Positions 47,092 to 58,315 of a DNA stretch of 64,000 bases are shown here, in pieces. Each line of letters begins with the position of its first letter. The first letter of the stretch is position 1. The notes under the pieces are model-generated. The model was not told where the DNA came from. It did no database searches and was given only the letters and a program-made list of their open reading frames with translations. The position numbers were made by a program, and so were the translations under genes. Source of the DNA: Clonostachys chloroleuca (Eukaryota > Ascomycota > Sordariomycetes > Hypocreales > Bionectriaceae); NCBI GenBank assembly GCA_037952775.1, contig JBANAY010000003.1, positions 10,912,001-10,976,000 on the forward strand, given 5' to 3'.

Positions 47092-47487
47092 ATGTCAAGG
47101 ATACTCCTCGCCCGCGGCGCCCCGCGCTCCCTCTCCAGAGTACTCAGCACTCGCCGCTACTCCTCCTCGCACTTCTCCTCCCAGCCCGGCCCACCGAAGC
47201 TACCGGCCCAGGAACAAGCCGAGTTCGAGCGCCTCCAGCGCCAAGCCGCAGTGTCGCCCGCCTTCCAGCCCGAGGCTCTAGAAGCAGACAAGAGCGACGC
47301 CGCTGCGAAGGCAGTCGACCCCTCCGCCGAGGAACTGGGCGAGGGGGGTCTCTGGCGTGGCGCCAAACCCGAGTTCGACGGCGATAAGAACCCCAAGACT
47401 GGCGAGGTCGGAGGTCCCAAGAATGAGCCTCTCAGGTGGGGGGACAAGAGCGACTGGAGCTACAATGGACGAGTCACGGACTTCTAA
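47092..47487 (+). CDS. Succinate dehydrogenase assembly factor 4 (SDHAF4/Sdh8), mitochondrial
   Basis: Single exon, 131 residues. The N-terminus is an Arg/Ser-rich presequence (MSRILLARGAPRSLSRVLSTRRYSS, here in part). The C-terminal motif GEVGGPKNEPLRWGDKSDWSYNGRVTDF, split in words as GPKNEPLRWGD then WSYNGRVTDF, matches the DUF1674 signature of SDHAF4, which binds the flavinylated Sdh1 subunit during complex II assembly. Length and architecture are normal. Confidence 0.9.
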   Translation: MSRILLARGAPRSLSRVLSTRRYSSSHFSSQPGPPKLPAQEQAEFERLQRQAAVSPAFQPEALEADKSDAAAKAVDPSAEELGEGGLWRGAKPEFDGDKNPKTGEVGGPKNEPLRWGDKSDWSYNGRVTDF

Positions 47488-47841
47488 AAAGTAACAATTG
47501 CGCCAATACAACGATCACTACATTGTCGAGGTCAGGTCATCTTCAGACCAGGCAATTGGCTTCCAACTAGAGCTCTGTTCCCCAACCTAGAGCTTTTCAT
47601 ATCACATTTACACGACTCAGGATATAGAGTGTACAATAAATGTAACATTAATCAAAGGGGTATTTATCCAGTATTACAAATATCGCGAGCAAATGTGTAG
47701 CCATCAGATCGCCTTCTCGCTTGTATAACGCAGAAAGATCATTACCAAATCCCGGTTTTGTGATTTCCCTGCCTCAACGCCAATAACACGTTCCCAATGG
47801 CGAAAAATCCTGCCCCATCTAAATACCCGGGGGATGGCTGT
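47488..47841. other. Convergent intergenic gap
   Basis: 3' flanks of SDHAF4 and RXT3. AT-rich, nothing recognised. Confidence 0.5.
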
Positions 47842-50800
47842 TCACCTCTCTGCCTCCGTGACAGCAGTAGCAGAAGTAGCCTCCTTGGCTTCCTCGGCCG
47901 TGTTTGCCATCTCAATGTCCTTGCCCTCGCTGGGCTCCTTTGGCTTCTCTGATGACTCGTTGTTATCTTCGGCAAGGTTCTCCTTGTCGCCGTCGCTGAC
48001 CCTTCGGTCTTTTATGTCCTCCTCGACGTGTCTCTCCTCCCCATTGTTATTGTTGGCCTTCCACCAGTTTCCCGAAACTTCGCCCATCAGGCGCTTCTCT
48101 TGCTCCTTGTCAAAACCGTTCGTGTTGGGGAAGGTGCCCTTGACCTCCTGCATTGCCTTTCGCATTCGTTCCCGCCTCGCTCTGCCTCGTAATCTCGCTT
48201 GAGGCTGAGCTCCATTCTCGACCCAGCGTAGACCGAGAACCTTGTAACTTAGCCCATCGTGGACAGACTGTCGCGCACCGAATTCGCCTCCAAACTCACG
48301 GCTCGAGATTCCATGGCGGGTCGTGGCCGCGTACTTGGACAGTCTGGGCAGGATGAGCACGTTTACATGCAGGTCACGATCCTCAGGGATGCGCATCGGG
48401 CCGGACGCCGGCGGGGCCGAGATGAGATTCTCCGAGTCCACATCTGCAGAATCATTGACCACTTCCTCCTTTCCCTTCCGTTTCTTCTCAGCGACCGAAT
48501 CCAGGTCCAGCATGTGAACATCCACCTCCTCGCTCCATTCACCCTTGATCCATCCACCATGGATGCAGGCCGCGACTACATCTGAGTCATCAGTATAGAC
48601 GTCAGTGCCCCAGAGGTAGCCGCGGGAAGTGATCTCCTCGCGGGCCAGCGGGGAAAGATGAATACGCGGCACCTTAACCGTCAAGACGCAGTTCAACTTC
48701 CCTTTAATCATCTCCAGCGGGAGCGGTTTGGGATTGGATGAGAATCCTCGGTGGGCGGCGGTCTTCGGCACCAGGCGACCCGTTTTCAACCCAGCTTCGT
48801 AGATGAAATCTCCGAGGTGGTGTCGGGGATACTTCGCAACCGCGTCCAAAACAGCTTGTGATGAGATAGATGTCTTTATTCGAGGCGGGATAGTAGGAAC
48901 AGGATTCGAAGCTGGTTTCGCTGGCATGTTCTGAGCGGGCTGGGCTGGCCGTGGTCCATGGTGGTGGTGATGATGGTGAGCTGGAACTGGAATTTTGTCG
49001 CCCGGGGTCAGAGCTGAGTTTGGTCCACCCTTAACATTTTTGAACGGTGGGGTGCCAGGAATCAGCTCCTCGCCCAAGCGATGGTGGTGGTGGTGATGAT
49101 GGCTGGGAAGGAATCGTCAGCAATGAGTTACATATTACGCGAGACACAGAGTTGAACCATTTGCGGGGGGGTTAACTCACTGATGATGATGATGGGGGTG
49201 ACCCTTAGCACGCTTGGCCTTGCTCGGGGTCAGACGATCCGAACTATCGTCATCACGGCTGTCTTCTTCCTTCAGCTTCCTTCTTCTACCCTTGGCTCCC
49301 TTGCTAGGCACATCCGCCGGTTCAGGTGCCTCAACATTATCCTCTCGCTTAGCCAAGGATGCAGTCGTAAATGGGACCGTAGAAGACGCGATTGGGCTAG
49401 ATACACCAAGGCCTCCGATACCACTGCCAATTCCGGAAAACATTCGGCCGAATTCGCTCTTAATGCCTGGTTCGGCGGCATGTCCCGGTTGCTGAGGCTG
49501 GGCGCCTTGGACGGCCTGGGGGAGAGGAGAAATACGTCCTTTGCGGTTTTCGTGGAGCACATTGAGCAAGTTCCGCTGGTGTCCTATCGCACCTGGGTCC
49601 TCGTTAGGGCGGTGTCGGGAAGCGTCGAAGTGAGATGTGCCGGGAGTGTTATTATATGAAGCAGGTGGCACTGAGCCCGGGGGAGGTTGATTATCTACGG
49701 GTTTGCCTCGCTGAGCATGCTGTTGCTGCTCGTGGTGTGGTTGTGGAGGCAGCATGCTCGCCCGCGATCGCTCAGGCGAGTCGTATGGGGGGATCGGTGC
49801 TGTCGAATGTGGTCGTTGGGGGGCCGTGTGCGAAGTGGGAGGATATCGATCTTGATGAGGCGGCCCCTGATATGGCGGACCTTGCTGCTGCTGTTGCGGG
49901 TAGTGTGGATATTCTGGGGGTTGCCTCTGGTGTTCCATCGGCGCCCGGTAACTCGACTCTGGTGGTTGCCGGCCCCATTGGGGATCTCTGGCTTCTCTAG
50001 AGTCGGGGGGCGGTCGCCCATACTGTTGCTGAAGCGGTTGATTTCGCGGGGGTTCGTGTGGATGCATGTGCTGTCGTCCAATGTCACCACCTGAAAATGC
50101 ACGCTCGCGCTGCTGTTGCTCGCGCTGTTCCATTTCACCCTGACGCTCTCGATCCGGCCGATATCGCTCATCATAACTATAAGGTCGCAATCCTGTCCGC
50201 TCAGGATTATACTCGGGTCCAGACACCGGCCTACCCAACTCGTCTCGACGAGCATATCGCTCCTCCGGTCCAGGCTCTCTCGAGTCCATCGGCCGTGATC
50301 GCATGCCAGGAAAGGCTTTCGGTTGGCTGCTCGGGCGAGGAGGAGGCGCGGCGGCGGGAGGCATTCTTCCGGGATCTCGCGAAGGATCGCCCGTTGCTGA
50401 CGGCTGGCGGGTGTGATATGCTTGAGGCGTACCGTATCGCTGAACCTCAGGTGTAGTAGAGTATGGGCCAGGACCCCGAGGTGACTGCACTGGATTCGCA
50501 CGCGGGTCGTAGGGTCTGTGGTGGTCGGGGGTTTGCGGTCGTCGAAAAGGGACAAACTCGGTGGAATGCATCCGCGGCGAAGCGTGGACCGATGGTGTAA
50601 AGTTCGGGGCCGAGCCAGGGGGGCCAGCGGAGTGTGGAGCATAATGTTGTTGTTGACCTGCAGGTGGTGGCTCTCGAGGAGCTGGAGGCGGACCGCCCAA
50701 GAGCGACGATATCGACATGGAGCTGCCCGTACTTCCTGCGCGCGATGCCGGCCCTGGGGCAGGGAGTTCTCGAGATGATGGAAACGATGACGGGGGTCCG

Positions 50801-51246
50801 AGGGCGACGAGCGGCGCCCGAGGCGGTGGTGGTCCAGGACCAAAACCGCCCATACCGTGCGCTTGGGGTGGCGGTTGTTGTGTCATCGGGTGCTGCTGGT
50901 GATGCGAAACTCCCTGTTGAGGAGGAGAGTTGGGGGGTGGCATCGCGCGACCGAGTTCTCTACCTGAGGGCAAGGAAGAGGAGCTCAGCGCACGCGAATG
51001 ATGCGCTGGCCCCTGCGGTTCGGATGAATACGATCGTGGGTTTGTGGCTCCCGGAGGCAGATAGGGCGGTGCATCCGATGGGGTCCGAGTATGAGGCGCA
51101 TACACAGGGCTGTGGCTCCCGTGGGCGTACGTCGCGTGCGGAGGATGCGACAGGTGGTGATGCGAGGTCGGTGTTGGAGTTGGAGCTGGGCCAAAGGGAG
51201 GATGGGGAATGTTGTGGTAGGGTGAAGGCGATTGCCTGGTCCCCAT
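47842..51246 (-). CDS. rxt3: Rxt3-like subunit of the Rpd3L histone deacetylase complex
   Basis: Exons 49181-51246 and 47842-49102 (78-nt intron); 1108 residues. The N-terminal ~600 residues are Pro/Gln/Ser/His-rich and disordered. A basic, acidic-patch segment (GAKGRRRKLKEEDSRDDD) follows. A run of 12 His is assembled across the intron and a second of 7 His follows soon after. The conserved Rxt3 domain is about residues 805-1010, with VLTVKVPRIHLSP, RGYLWGTDVYTDDSDVVAACIHGGW and FGARQSVHDGLSYKVLGLRWVENGA as landmarks. The tail is acidic. A role in transcriptional repression/chromatin is inferred from the family. It diverges from SmF. Confidence 0.88.
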
Positions 51247-52788
51247 AATTGGCGATCCGGATTTTCCAGCTTAGCGGCAGAATTTCTGATGGGCCGGGGA
51301 CTCGCAGGGCCTGTCAGGACGGGCCAGTTCTGATCCAGGCACAACACCCAGCCAGCTGAGACCGATGAGCTGCCTGAGCCTGAGAAACAGTGTACCCGTG
51401 CTCTACGGGAAGCGGTGGCGCACGATGGGCCAGCCCGCAGGTACTACAAGGTACCTAGCCTAGCGTGTGGCACCGCGAGAGACAAGTTGGTTACGCGTGG
51501 CGCTCGGGCCACAACGTCCCACCCAACGTAGAAGGCGGTCAGGCAGAGGGAGAGCGAGATGCTGGGGTCCCCCAAAAAAAATTGCAGATGGAAAAGGACG
51601 GATCACGCTGCGTTCGAAGTGAAGGTCCCAGACCGCCAGGCACGAGCGATCATGAGCGCTGACTATTTGAGGCGGGCCTGGCGCAGCTGTGGCCTGGCTG
51701 TAAATAGCTGTCGGTGTTTGGCGAGCACCGCGTTCGAGGAGGTTCGCAGCTCGGGCTCCCGATGTGCAACCTGCAAAGCACGCGCACAAGCAAAGCTGCT
51801 CTAACGACGAACGTACGAGACCCGCTGTGCTGTCGGGTCTCAGTGGTTTGGGTGGGATGGAAGCGGTGTTAGCAGGTGTGAGCCGCAGTTCTTGTGATTT
51901 TCGCCCGGCCCGGCAGACAAAAAGAATACTGCACTCGGTCACCGCCCGTGGTGTAGTCGAGTGTGGCGAGTGCGTCGATGTCGTCTCGAGCTGGTCACAG
52001 GTGGGAGGCTTGGGGATCTTGGCGGATGCGCAAGAAGCGAACTGGGGATTTGGGAAATGAAAGGGAAAACTCAATTTCCGATCTAACAGTCCTCACCTGG
52101 CAATAAAATCTGGGCCGACAAAGCTCATTACGCGCGCTTGCATATTTGCCTGTGCTCGTGTGGGAGTCGCCGGCTACCAACCTCTGGACCAGAGCTAAAG
52201 ATAGACTGGGGGCCTGGAGCTGTCCTCCACAATCCGCTGGCTGCACATAATTACATGTAATAAAGTTCCGTGTTAAGTTGTTAGTAGTTGCACCCCTACC
52301 CCGGTTTGGCTCGCCAGTGTGCCTGCTGATCTTAAGTCATCGTCACCGTGGCCAATCAACCAAAGCTTCGCGCCATAGGTTCCATGCACAAGTCCGGCGA
52401 CCGTGCAACCATCAAGCGCTGTGTAGGCCAAAGCACTCGCTGAGACGCTGGCACAACTGACCTCGATGAATCTTGCCTTACACTGCATCTCATTTTGGCA
52501 GTCCTTCGATCACTATCTGTTTTCCCCCGACACTATTACCCGCGGTTGCCCACTATTCACACTAGCATGAACGATATATCGTTCATGCTGGTCTTCGTCA
52601 GCGTTCATGTGATAGATCACGTGACTCAAATTTCCCCCCAACTGCCGCCATTATTTTTCCCATTACCTCAGCCACGCTAAAATCTCGGCGCACGCGCCAC
52701 GGAGGCAGGCAGTTCTTGCAGCACAAGATCGAGGCTCACTCAATCGTCGTCGCCAAATTCATCCACACACAACAACCAAGTGACCAAG
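51247..52788. other. Divergent promoter region RXT3 / SmF
   Basis: Several GC-rich open frames occur near 51460-52074, but they show no conserved features and I do not call them genes. The right part carries a perfect palindrome (see separate entry). A short SmF 5' untranslated region is expected at the right edge. Confidence 0.5.
52564..52589. repeat. Perfect 26-bp palindrome upstream of SmF
   Basis: The half-site AGCATGAACGATA is followed directly by its exact reverse complement, with no spacer. It sits about 200 bp before the SmF ATG. Immediately downstream are a second inverted repeat GTGAT-AG-ATCAC (52609-52620) and a CACGTG (about 52618-52623). Confidence 0.85.
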
Positions 52789-53126
52789 ATGAGCTTCGTC
52801 CCCGTCAACCCGCGGCCCATGCTGCAAGAACTCGTCAACAAGACCATTCTTGTACGACTGAAGTGGGGCGAGACCGAGTACAAAGGCACCCTAGTCGCGG
52901 TGGACAGCTACATGAACCTGCAGCTCTCAGGTACGGAGGAGTACGTCTCAAGCAAGCTCACAGGCTCACTGGGCCAAGTATTGATTCGGTATGTTGATTG
53001 TATCTCACTCTAATCGCTTCGGCTTCCAACGTAACTGCTGACCAACCACGGCGTAGATGCAACAATGTGTTATGGGTGCGTGGTGCTGGTGAGGGAGAGC
53101 AAAATGATGCCACCATGTCAGGCTAG
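52789..53126 (+). CDS. Small nuclear ribonucleoprotein SmF
   Basis: Exons 52789-52988 and 53057-53126 (68-nt intron); 89 residues. The Sm fold is complete: VNPRPMLQELVNKTILVRLKWG (in part), YKGTLVAVDSYMNLQLSGTEEY (Sm1) and LGQVLIRCNNVLWVRG (Sm2), the last split by the intron after the Arg codon's second base. SmF is part of the heptameric Sm ring on U1, U2, U4 and U5 snRNAs. The MSFVPVNP start and short acidic tail are typical of SmF and distinguish it from LSm6. ATG at 52789 chosen by homology. Confidence 0.95.
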
Positions 53127-53778
53127 AGCAGCGCGTCAAATGAGAATCAGGCGTGAGGGGTGAGCCATGATTGGTTTGGGAAAATGGAATGTAATTGAGA
53201 CGCATTTGATGCTCAATTTCGGGAGGACGCTATTGTCTACTGACAGAGAGCTCTCACCGCTTACCCCAGCATCACCACAAAGATTGATCTGCTCGGCAAA
53301 TGAAGAATCATCACCATCAATCAGATGGTTTCGAAGATACCTGGACGGAGAGATATTGGGCCTTGGATCTGAGGCCTGGCTCAAGTTATATTGAGCACGA
53401 CACGAGGAGCTACTCACAAGGACGGATGAATAATTATTATTACCAAAATGCCGATGGTCGTGGAATCACACCCGTTTTTCAATCATTTTCTTGACCGCTC
53501 ATGCCCTTGGCAGATAGGACCTGTGCAAACATTGTGCTCGGCTATCTCTACAGTCTATGGATGTCCTCACTTCATGCTTCATGTTTTTGAGCTAACTCGC
53601 AGCTCTCGTTGATAACTCTGCAGAGGCAATTTCTAATTATTTCCAGATCTCTATGTTCAGCTTATTACTTGACTCTATCAATTCGGCCGTTACTGAGTGA
53701 GACGACAATACAGATAAATGGTGTATATGCTAACAGTGTACAATATGAACGAACAACATCATGAGATGCCACGCTGAA
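53127..53778. other. Convergent intergenic region
   Basis: 3' flanks of SmF and the gamma-glutamyltranspeptidase gene. Nothing recognised. Confidence 0.5.
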
Positions 53779-55550
53779 TTAAGCAACAGAACCTCCGGAA
53801 TTCTTCTGCCTGGGCTCTCCTGCGGCCTCGAATGTTCCGCACTTGAGTCTCACAAGTCCCTGTGCCGAGCTCTGGCCGGGAGCTACCCACGTTACGTTGT
53901 GACCAAGAGACTTCAAGAAAGACACGGTTTCGTTGTTGTAGCTATACTCAAACGACACCAGGTCCGGCGACAACTGGTCATGCAAACGGGGTCGAGCCAA
54001 CGCATCCTTGATTGTCAAGCCCTCGTCGAGCACGTGAATGACGTTCTGAATGGTGGAGGTCGTGATACGACTACCGCCAGCAGCGCCGACGGCCAAGTGA
54101 AGACGTCCGTCTGGGTGCTCGGAAATGATGGGGGAGATGGAGGAGAGGGGGCGCTTGCCTGGACGGACGTAGTTGGCGGGGCTGGGGATGTAACCAAACG
54201 CATTGTCAACGCCGGGGATACTGAAGTCGTTCATCTCGTTATTCATGATAATACCCGTCTCGGGGACCATGAGCTTGGAGCCGAAGAGCAGGTTGACGGT
54301 GGTGGTGAGCGAGAAGGCGAGGCCACTAGCATCGGCAGCCACAACGTGGGATGTGCCCGGGGTCTCGATGGACTCAAGGCCGTCGGGGTTGTACCAGGAC
54401 ACGTTTTGGGTGCGGAAATCAGAGATCTTTGAGCGGATCTCTTCACCGGCCTCGGGGGAAACCATATCCCGTGTGTACTCGTCCAAGCCATCAACGAAAG
54501 AAGGGTCGCCCAACTTCGTGCGCTGGCCGTATGCGAACCGAATGGCTTCATCGAGACGGTGGGTTGAGAGGTTCAGCTGAGACGGATCATCAAACCCATC
54601 ATAGCCACTCACTGTGTTGAGGGCGCTCAAGGCAACAACACCACTGGATGGGGCGTTGGTGCTCGTGAGCTTGCGGCCGCGGTAGTTAATCGACACGGGC
54701 TCGCGTAGAGCAACCGTGTAGTTTGCGAGATCCTCCAGTGTCATCGTGCCGTTGGCAGCTCGAAGGGCGGCAATGGTCGTGTTGGCTATTGCACCAGTGT
54801 AGAATGCATCCGGTCCCTCTTGCGCAATAGTCTCGAGCGTATCGGCATAGCGCTTACGGGTCATGGTCTCACCCAGCTTCACGCGCTGACCATGAGGAGC
54901 GAAGTCAAGGGCCCAGGTAGGGTTGTTTGTGAGAAAGCTGTTGCCGCTCACGCTGTCCATGTACCTGACGATGTCGGCGTTGACCTCGAAGCCGAACCGG
55001 GCCAAGTTGATGGCGGGCGCAAGCACGTCTGCCCAGGGCAACTTGCCGTATTTGTTGTGGACGTACTCAAGCCCGCGTACTTCGCCTGGGACGCCACTAT
55101 CACGAGTTAGCAAATGTCACTAGAGCGGACCGCCTGCAAGCCATTGACTGAGACAATGGCATGAACTCACCTCGCCAATCCTCCCGTAATACTCTGGTTC
55201 GGGTCGGCCTTGAACATATCCTCATAGGCGGCCGCGGGAGCCGTCTCGCGGAAGTCGACAAACTCATATGTTCCGTTGCTCGACCTCACGAGCAGGAATC
55301 CTCCTCCTCCGATTCCGCTGTGGTACATGCCAATGACGCCAACGCAGAAGACGGTACCAACGAGGGCATCTGCGGCATTGCCACCATGCTTGAGTAGTGT
55401 AGTACCGACATCACTGCAGACATCGACCTCCGAAGCGACAGCCCCGAGCCGGGCCCCAGCCGAACGTAGCGTTGGCGCCGCATTGGAAGAAGGCAGGGAA
55501 TTGAGTAGCGACAGCAGCACAGGGACGAAACCCGACCGGAGTTGGACCAT
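53779..55550 (-). CDS. Gamma-glutamyltranspeptidase, secreted
   Basis: Exons 55171-55550 and 53779-55096 (74-nt intron); 565 residues. Signal peptide at residues 1-25. GGT landmarks: GAVASEVDVCSDVG, GGNAADALVGTVFCVGVI, HSGIGGGGFLLVR, FRETAPAAA, SGVPGEVRGLEYVH across the intron, and the autocleavage/nucleophile Thr in PGTSHVVAADASGLAFSLTTTVN. The small-subunit glycine motif GAAGGSRITTSTIQNV is also present. It transfers or hydrolyses the gamma-glutamyl group of glutathione, in extracellular or vacuolar glutathione use. Several N-x-S/T sites agree with secretion. Confidence 0.95.
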
Positions 55551-57253
55551 GGTGGCTAATGTAGTCTGCGGAACGCGCAGGCCGGCCTCGATGGGAATGA
55601 AAAATGCTCAGAGGATGTGCCGCCGCTGCTGCGTGGTTGACCAATTGACTCCTTGGAGATCAAGGGAGGGAGAACGCGACGGGGAGAGGTGAACCAGAGG
55701 AATGCATCACGACCCATTGTGTATATATCTAATCTTCTATCTACTTTTCCTATCTTGCCTATCTAAAGGTAGCACTGGATTGCGCCATCGCGTTAATCAA
55801 TGGTTCAACAATCCCATAGAGAAAGGCAGGGATCAGATGCCGATATGTCGTGTGAGGAATTTCGATTCGGGCGGGCTGATCAGCAGTGAGCTATCGAAGG
55901 ATTGGCCAGTCGCGCCAGGAGCTAGATGAATACGGCAGCTGGAAAACAGAGCTGGGCGGCGGAATGCCAGGCAGAAGCACGGCATTCATCTGAGCTCCCC
56001 CTCTCTGCGGGGGAACACGCCAGCTACCTACCTAAGCGGGCAAGACACGCTGCGACCTTTTGTTCGAGGGTGGGACACGACGCCCCATTGTTGGTTCGCT
56101 GGGCCATTCCGAAGATCCCATCCAATCCGAGACACATGATGGAATCATGGAATCTTGTCCCAGGGCAAGAATTCTTCTTCCCACGGACCGATCTGCCAAG
56201 GAATTGGGGCGATTTTCATTTTGGTTCCTTGCATATGGGCATTCCTCGATGTTGAAAAGCGTGATCAATTTCTCATCCGTGTCACTAAGATGACTGCCTG
56301 TCCGCTGCGTCTTCGACCTGGCGCAGTGCCCTTGCTAGTAGATGCCGATCAAAATACCTGTACCAAAAACAAGCCACTTGGAAAAGTCGTAGAGAAAGGG
56401 TCCCATGAAGCAACAGGGAGGATATTCTCTTCCAGCGGATATAAAGAATTCATGATGTTTCCACTTCAAATTAGCTCTGAGCTAGATCTTAACTGCTTCG
56501 TTGATACCGGCCGAAGGAGATGCGTTTCTAAGCTTATACCTACCTTGGTAGTGTGTATTAGGTGACTTCAGTGGACCAACAAGCTTAAAAGATATGCATG
56601 ATAGCATATCCTAGCACTGGCTCTAACATGACTCGAAAACGGTTCGATTCGATCCTCGAGCTTGTGCCACTTTCATCATGAAAAATCATTCAAGCAATCA
56701 GAGATTCTTTGGACAGGCTCTTCTATCATCCCAGAAGACCCTAGGAGCGGGCTATGTTATTGTTAATCAATTAGGTTTGCCAAGTCGGATTGTCCCGGTG
56801 AGTTTCAACGGTCAGCCATTTCAACGGCTTTCTCCTCCCACCTACCCTATTGCCTCGATACGTAACCACGCAACAAGCCCAACAAATATGATCACGTAGC
56901 CATCCGTGTAGACCAGCCAATGAATTGATGAAGGGAGTAAGCGAATAATTCAATACCATTAAACCCTATTCAGTGCAGTACTCGTCATTGAAGACGTACC
57001 CAGCCTCGTAGCAAATCACTGCTAGCGCACCCGTTGTCCACGTGGTGGCCTGTGGCCTGATGTTGTAAGGTCATCTGCCTGACACTCTCAATTCATCAAC
57101 CGCCGAGCTGTTGTGGCGAACACCGATTTTCACTAAATATTCAAGCAATTGCTGAATTTCCCTTGTAGATGGTGTTTTAACACATTTTATTACCATGCCA
57201 ATGTAATATTACCGCTACAAACAATCGTATCTCATTCCTCCATACTATCTTCA
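55551..57253. other. Divergent intergenic region between GGT and the MDR oxidoreductase
   Basis: A TATATA element at 55722-55727 lies about 175 bp upstream of the GGT ATG. Open frames such as 56155-56565 (+) show no features. No gene is recognised. Confidence 0.5.
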
Positions 57254-58315
57254 ATGCCAAATTACTCGGCATCTAAATCCACTATGGCCAATGATACAAT
57301 GAAATCATGGCAGTACTCGACTTTCAATGGAAAACTTGAGGACCACCTGACCATCAATGAGGCACCCATCCCCGCCCACTCTTCTCTGACCGGAGACCAG
57401 CTCCTTGTCCAGGTCATCTCAGCGGCTATCAATCCCGTGGACTATAAGCTGGCCGAGTCTGGCATCATGGGTCGCTTGGTGATCCCACGGCCCGCGACGC
57501 CCGGCTTGGATTTCTGCGGCCGCGTTATCGCTAAACACCCTTCCAACACGGCCTTCGAGACCGGCCAGCTCGTATTTGGAGGCTTCAACAACCCCGGGAA
57601 GAACGGGACATTAGCGCAGTACACGGTCGTACCCGGCGCCTGTTGCTCCCCTCTGCCCTCCGGGGTCGATCCCGACCAGGCCGCGGCGGTGGGTACGGCG
57701 GCGACGTCCGCATACCAGTCGCTGACGCCAAAGTCGCTCAAGCCGGGATCTAAGATCTTCATCAACGGCGGCAGCGGGGGTGTCGGCACCTGGAGCGTCC
57801 AGTTTGCCAAGATCCTCGGTGCCGACGTCGTCACGACCTGCTCAATGGGGAATGTCGACATGTGCAAGCAGCTCGGGGCAGACGAAGTCCTCGATTACAA
57901 GAAGACAAACGTCATTGAAGATTTGAAGAAGAGGGGCAAGGTCTTTGACCTCATCGTTGACAATGTAGGGAGCAGCGCCGACTTGTACAGTGCAAGCGGT
58001 AGCATTCTCAAGCCTCACGGCACCTACTACCAGGTGGGCGTGGGTAGCAAGTTGACGATGGGCACAATGGCCGGAACAGTGAAGAGACAGGTGCTGCCAA
58101 TAATATTCGGTGGCCACCGCTATAATTTTCTCACTATGAACAACAGCTCCGAGTTCCTCCGTCCGATTGGGAATTGGATGGCTGAAGGGAAAGCCAAGGC
58201 AATAATTGATTCCACGTTTTCTTTTGAGGAGGTTCCCGATGCGTTTAGGAAACTGAAGGAGGGCCATACCAAGGGTAAGATTGTTATCCATGTCTCTCAG
58301 AGCCCCGAGGAGTAA
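57254..58315 (+). CDS. Zinc-less medium-chain dehydrogenase/reductase (quinone oxidoreductase-like)
   Basis: Single exon, 353 residues from the ATG at 57254 (in-frame ATGs at 57284 and 57299 are alternatives). The GroES-like N-terminal half ends in the NAD(P)-binding loop GGSGGVG, followed by the Rossmann fold (LGADEVLDYKKTNV, FDLIVDNVGSSADLYS). The Cys/His ligands of zinc MDR enzymes are absent. The C-terminus ends KGKIVIHVSQSPEE, as in QOR and reticulon-4-interacting-like proteins. Likely an NADPH-dependent quinone or enone reductase; exact substrate unknown. Confidence 0.88.
   Translation: MPNYSASKSTMANDTMKSWQYSTFNGKLEDHLTINEAPIPAHSSLTGDQLLVQVISAAINPVDYKLAESGIMGRLVIPRPATPGLDFCGRVIAKHPSNTAFETGQLVFGGFNNPGKNGTLAQYTVVPGACCSPLPSGVDPDQAAAVGTAATSAYQSLTPKSLKPGSKIFINGGSGGVGTWSVQFAKILGADVVTTCSMGNVDMCKQLGADEVLDYKKTNVIEDLKKRGKVFDLIVDNVGSSADLYSASGSILKPHGTYYQVGVGSKLTMGTMAGTVKRQVLPIIFGGHRYNFLTMNNSSEFLRPIGNWMAEGKAKAIIDSTFSFEEVPDAFRKLKEGHTKGKIVIHVSQSPEE

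Noticed and set aside
49635..51248. Long open frames on the + strand opposite the RXT3 gene (for example 49635-50000, 50634-51248)
   Set aside because: They are mirror images of the Pro/Gln/Ser-rich RXT3 exon; low-complexity GC-rich coding DNA leaves antisense frames open. No conserved features.
51460..52074. 204-codon minus-strand frame in the RXT3/SmF intergenic region
   Set aside because: Opposed by similar-length + frames, Cys/Ala/Arg-rich random texture, no recognisable domain.
56641..56665. tRNA B-box-like sequence GGTTCGATTCG
   Set aside because: No matching A box, acceptor stem or anticodon arm can be drawn around it.
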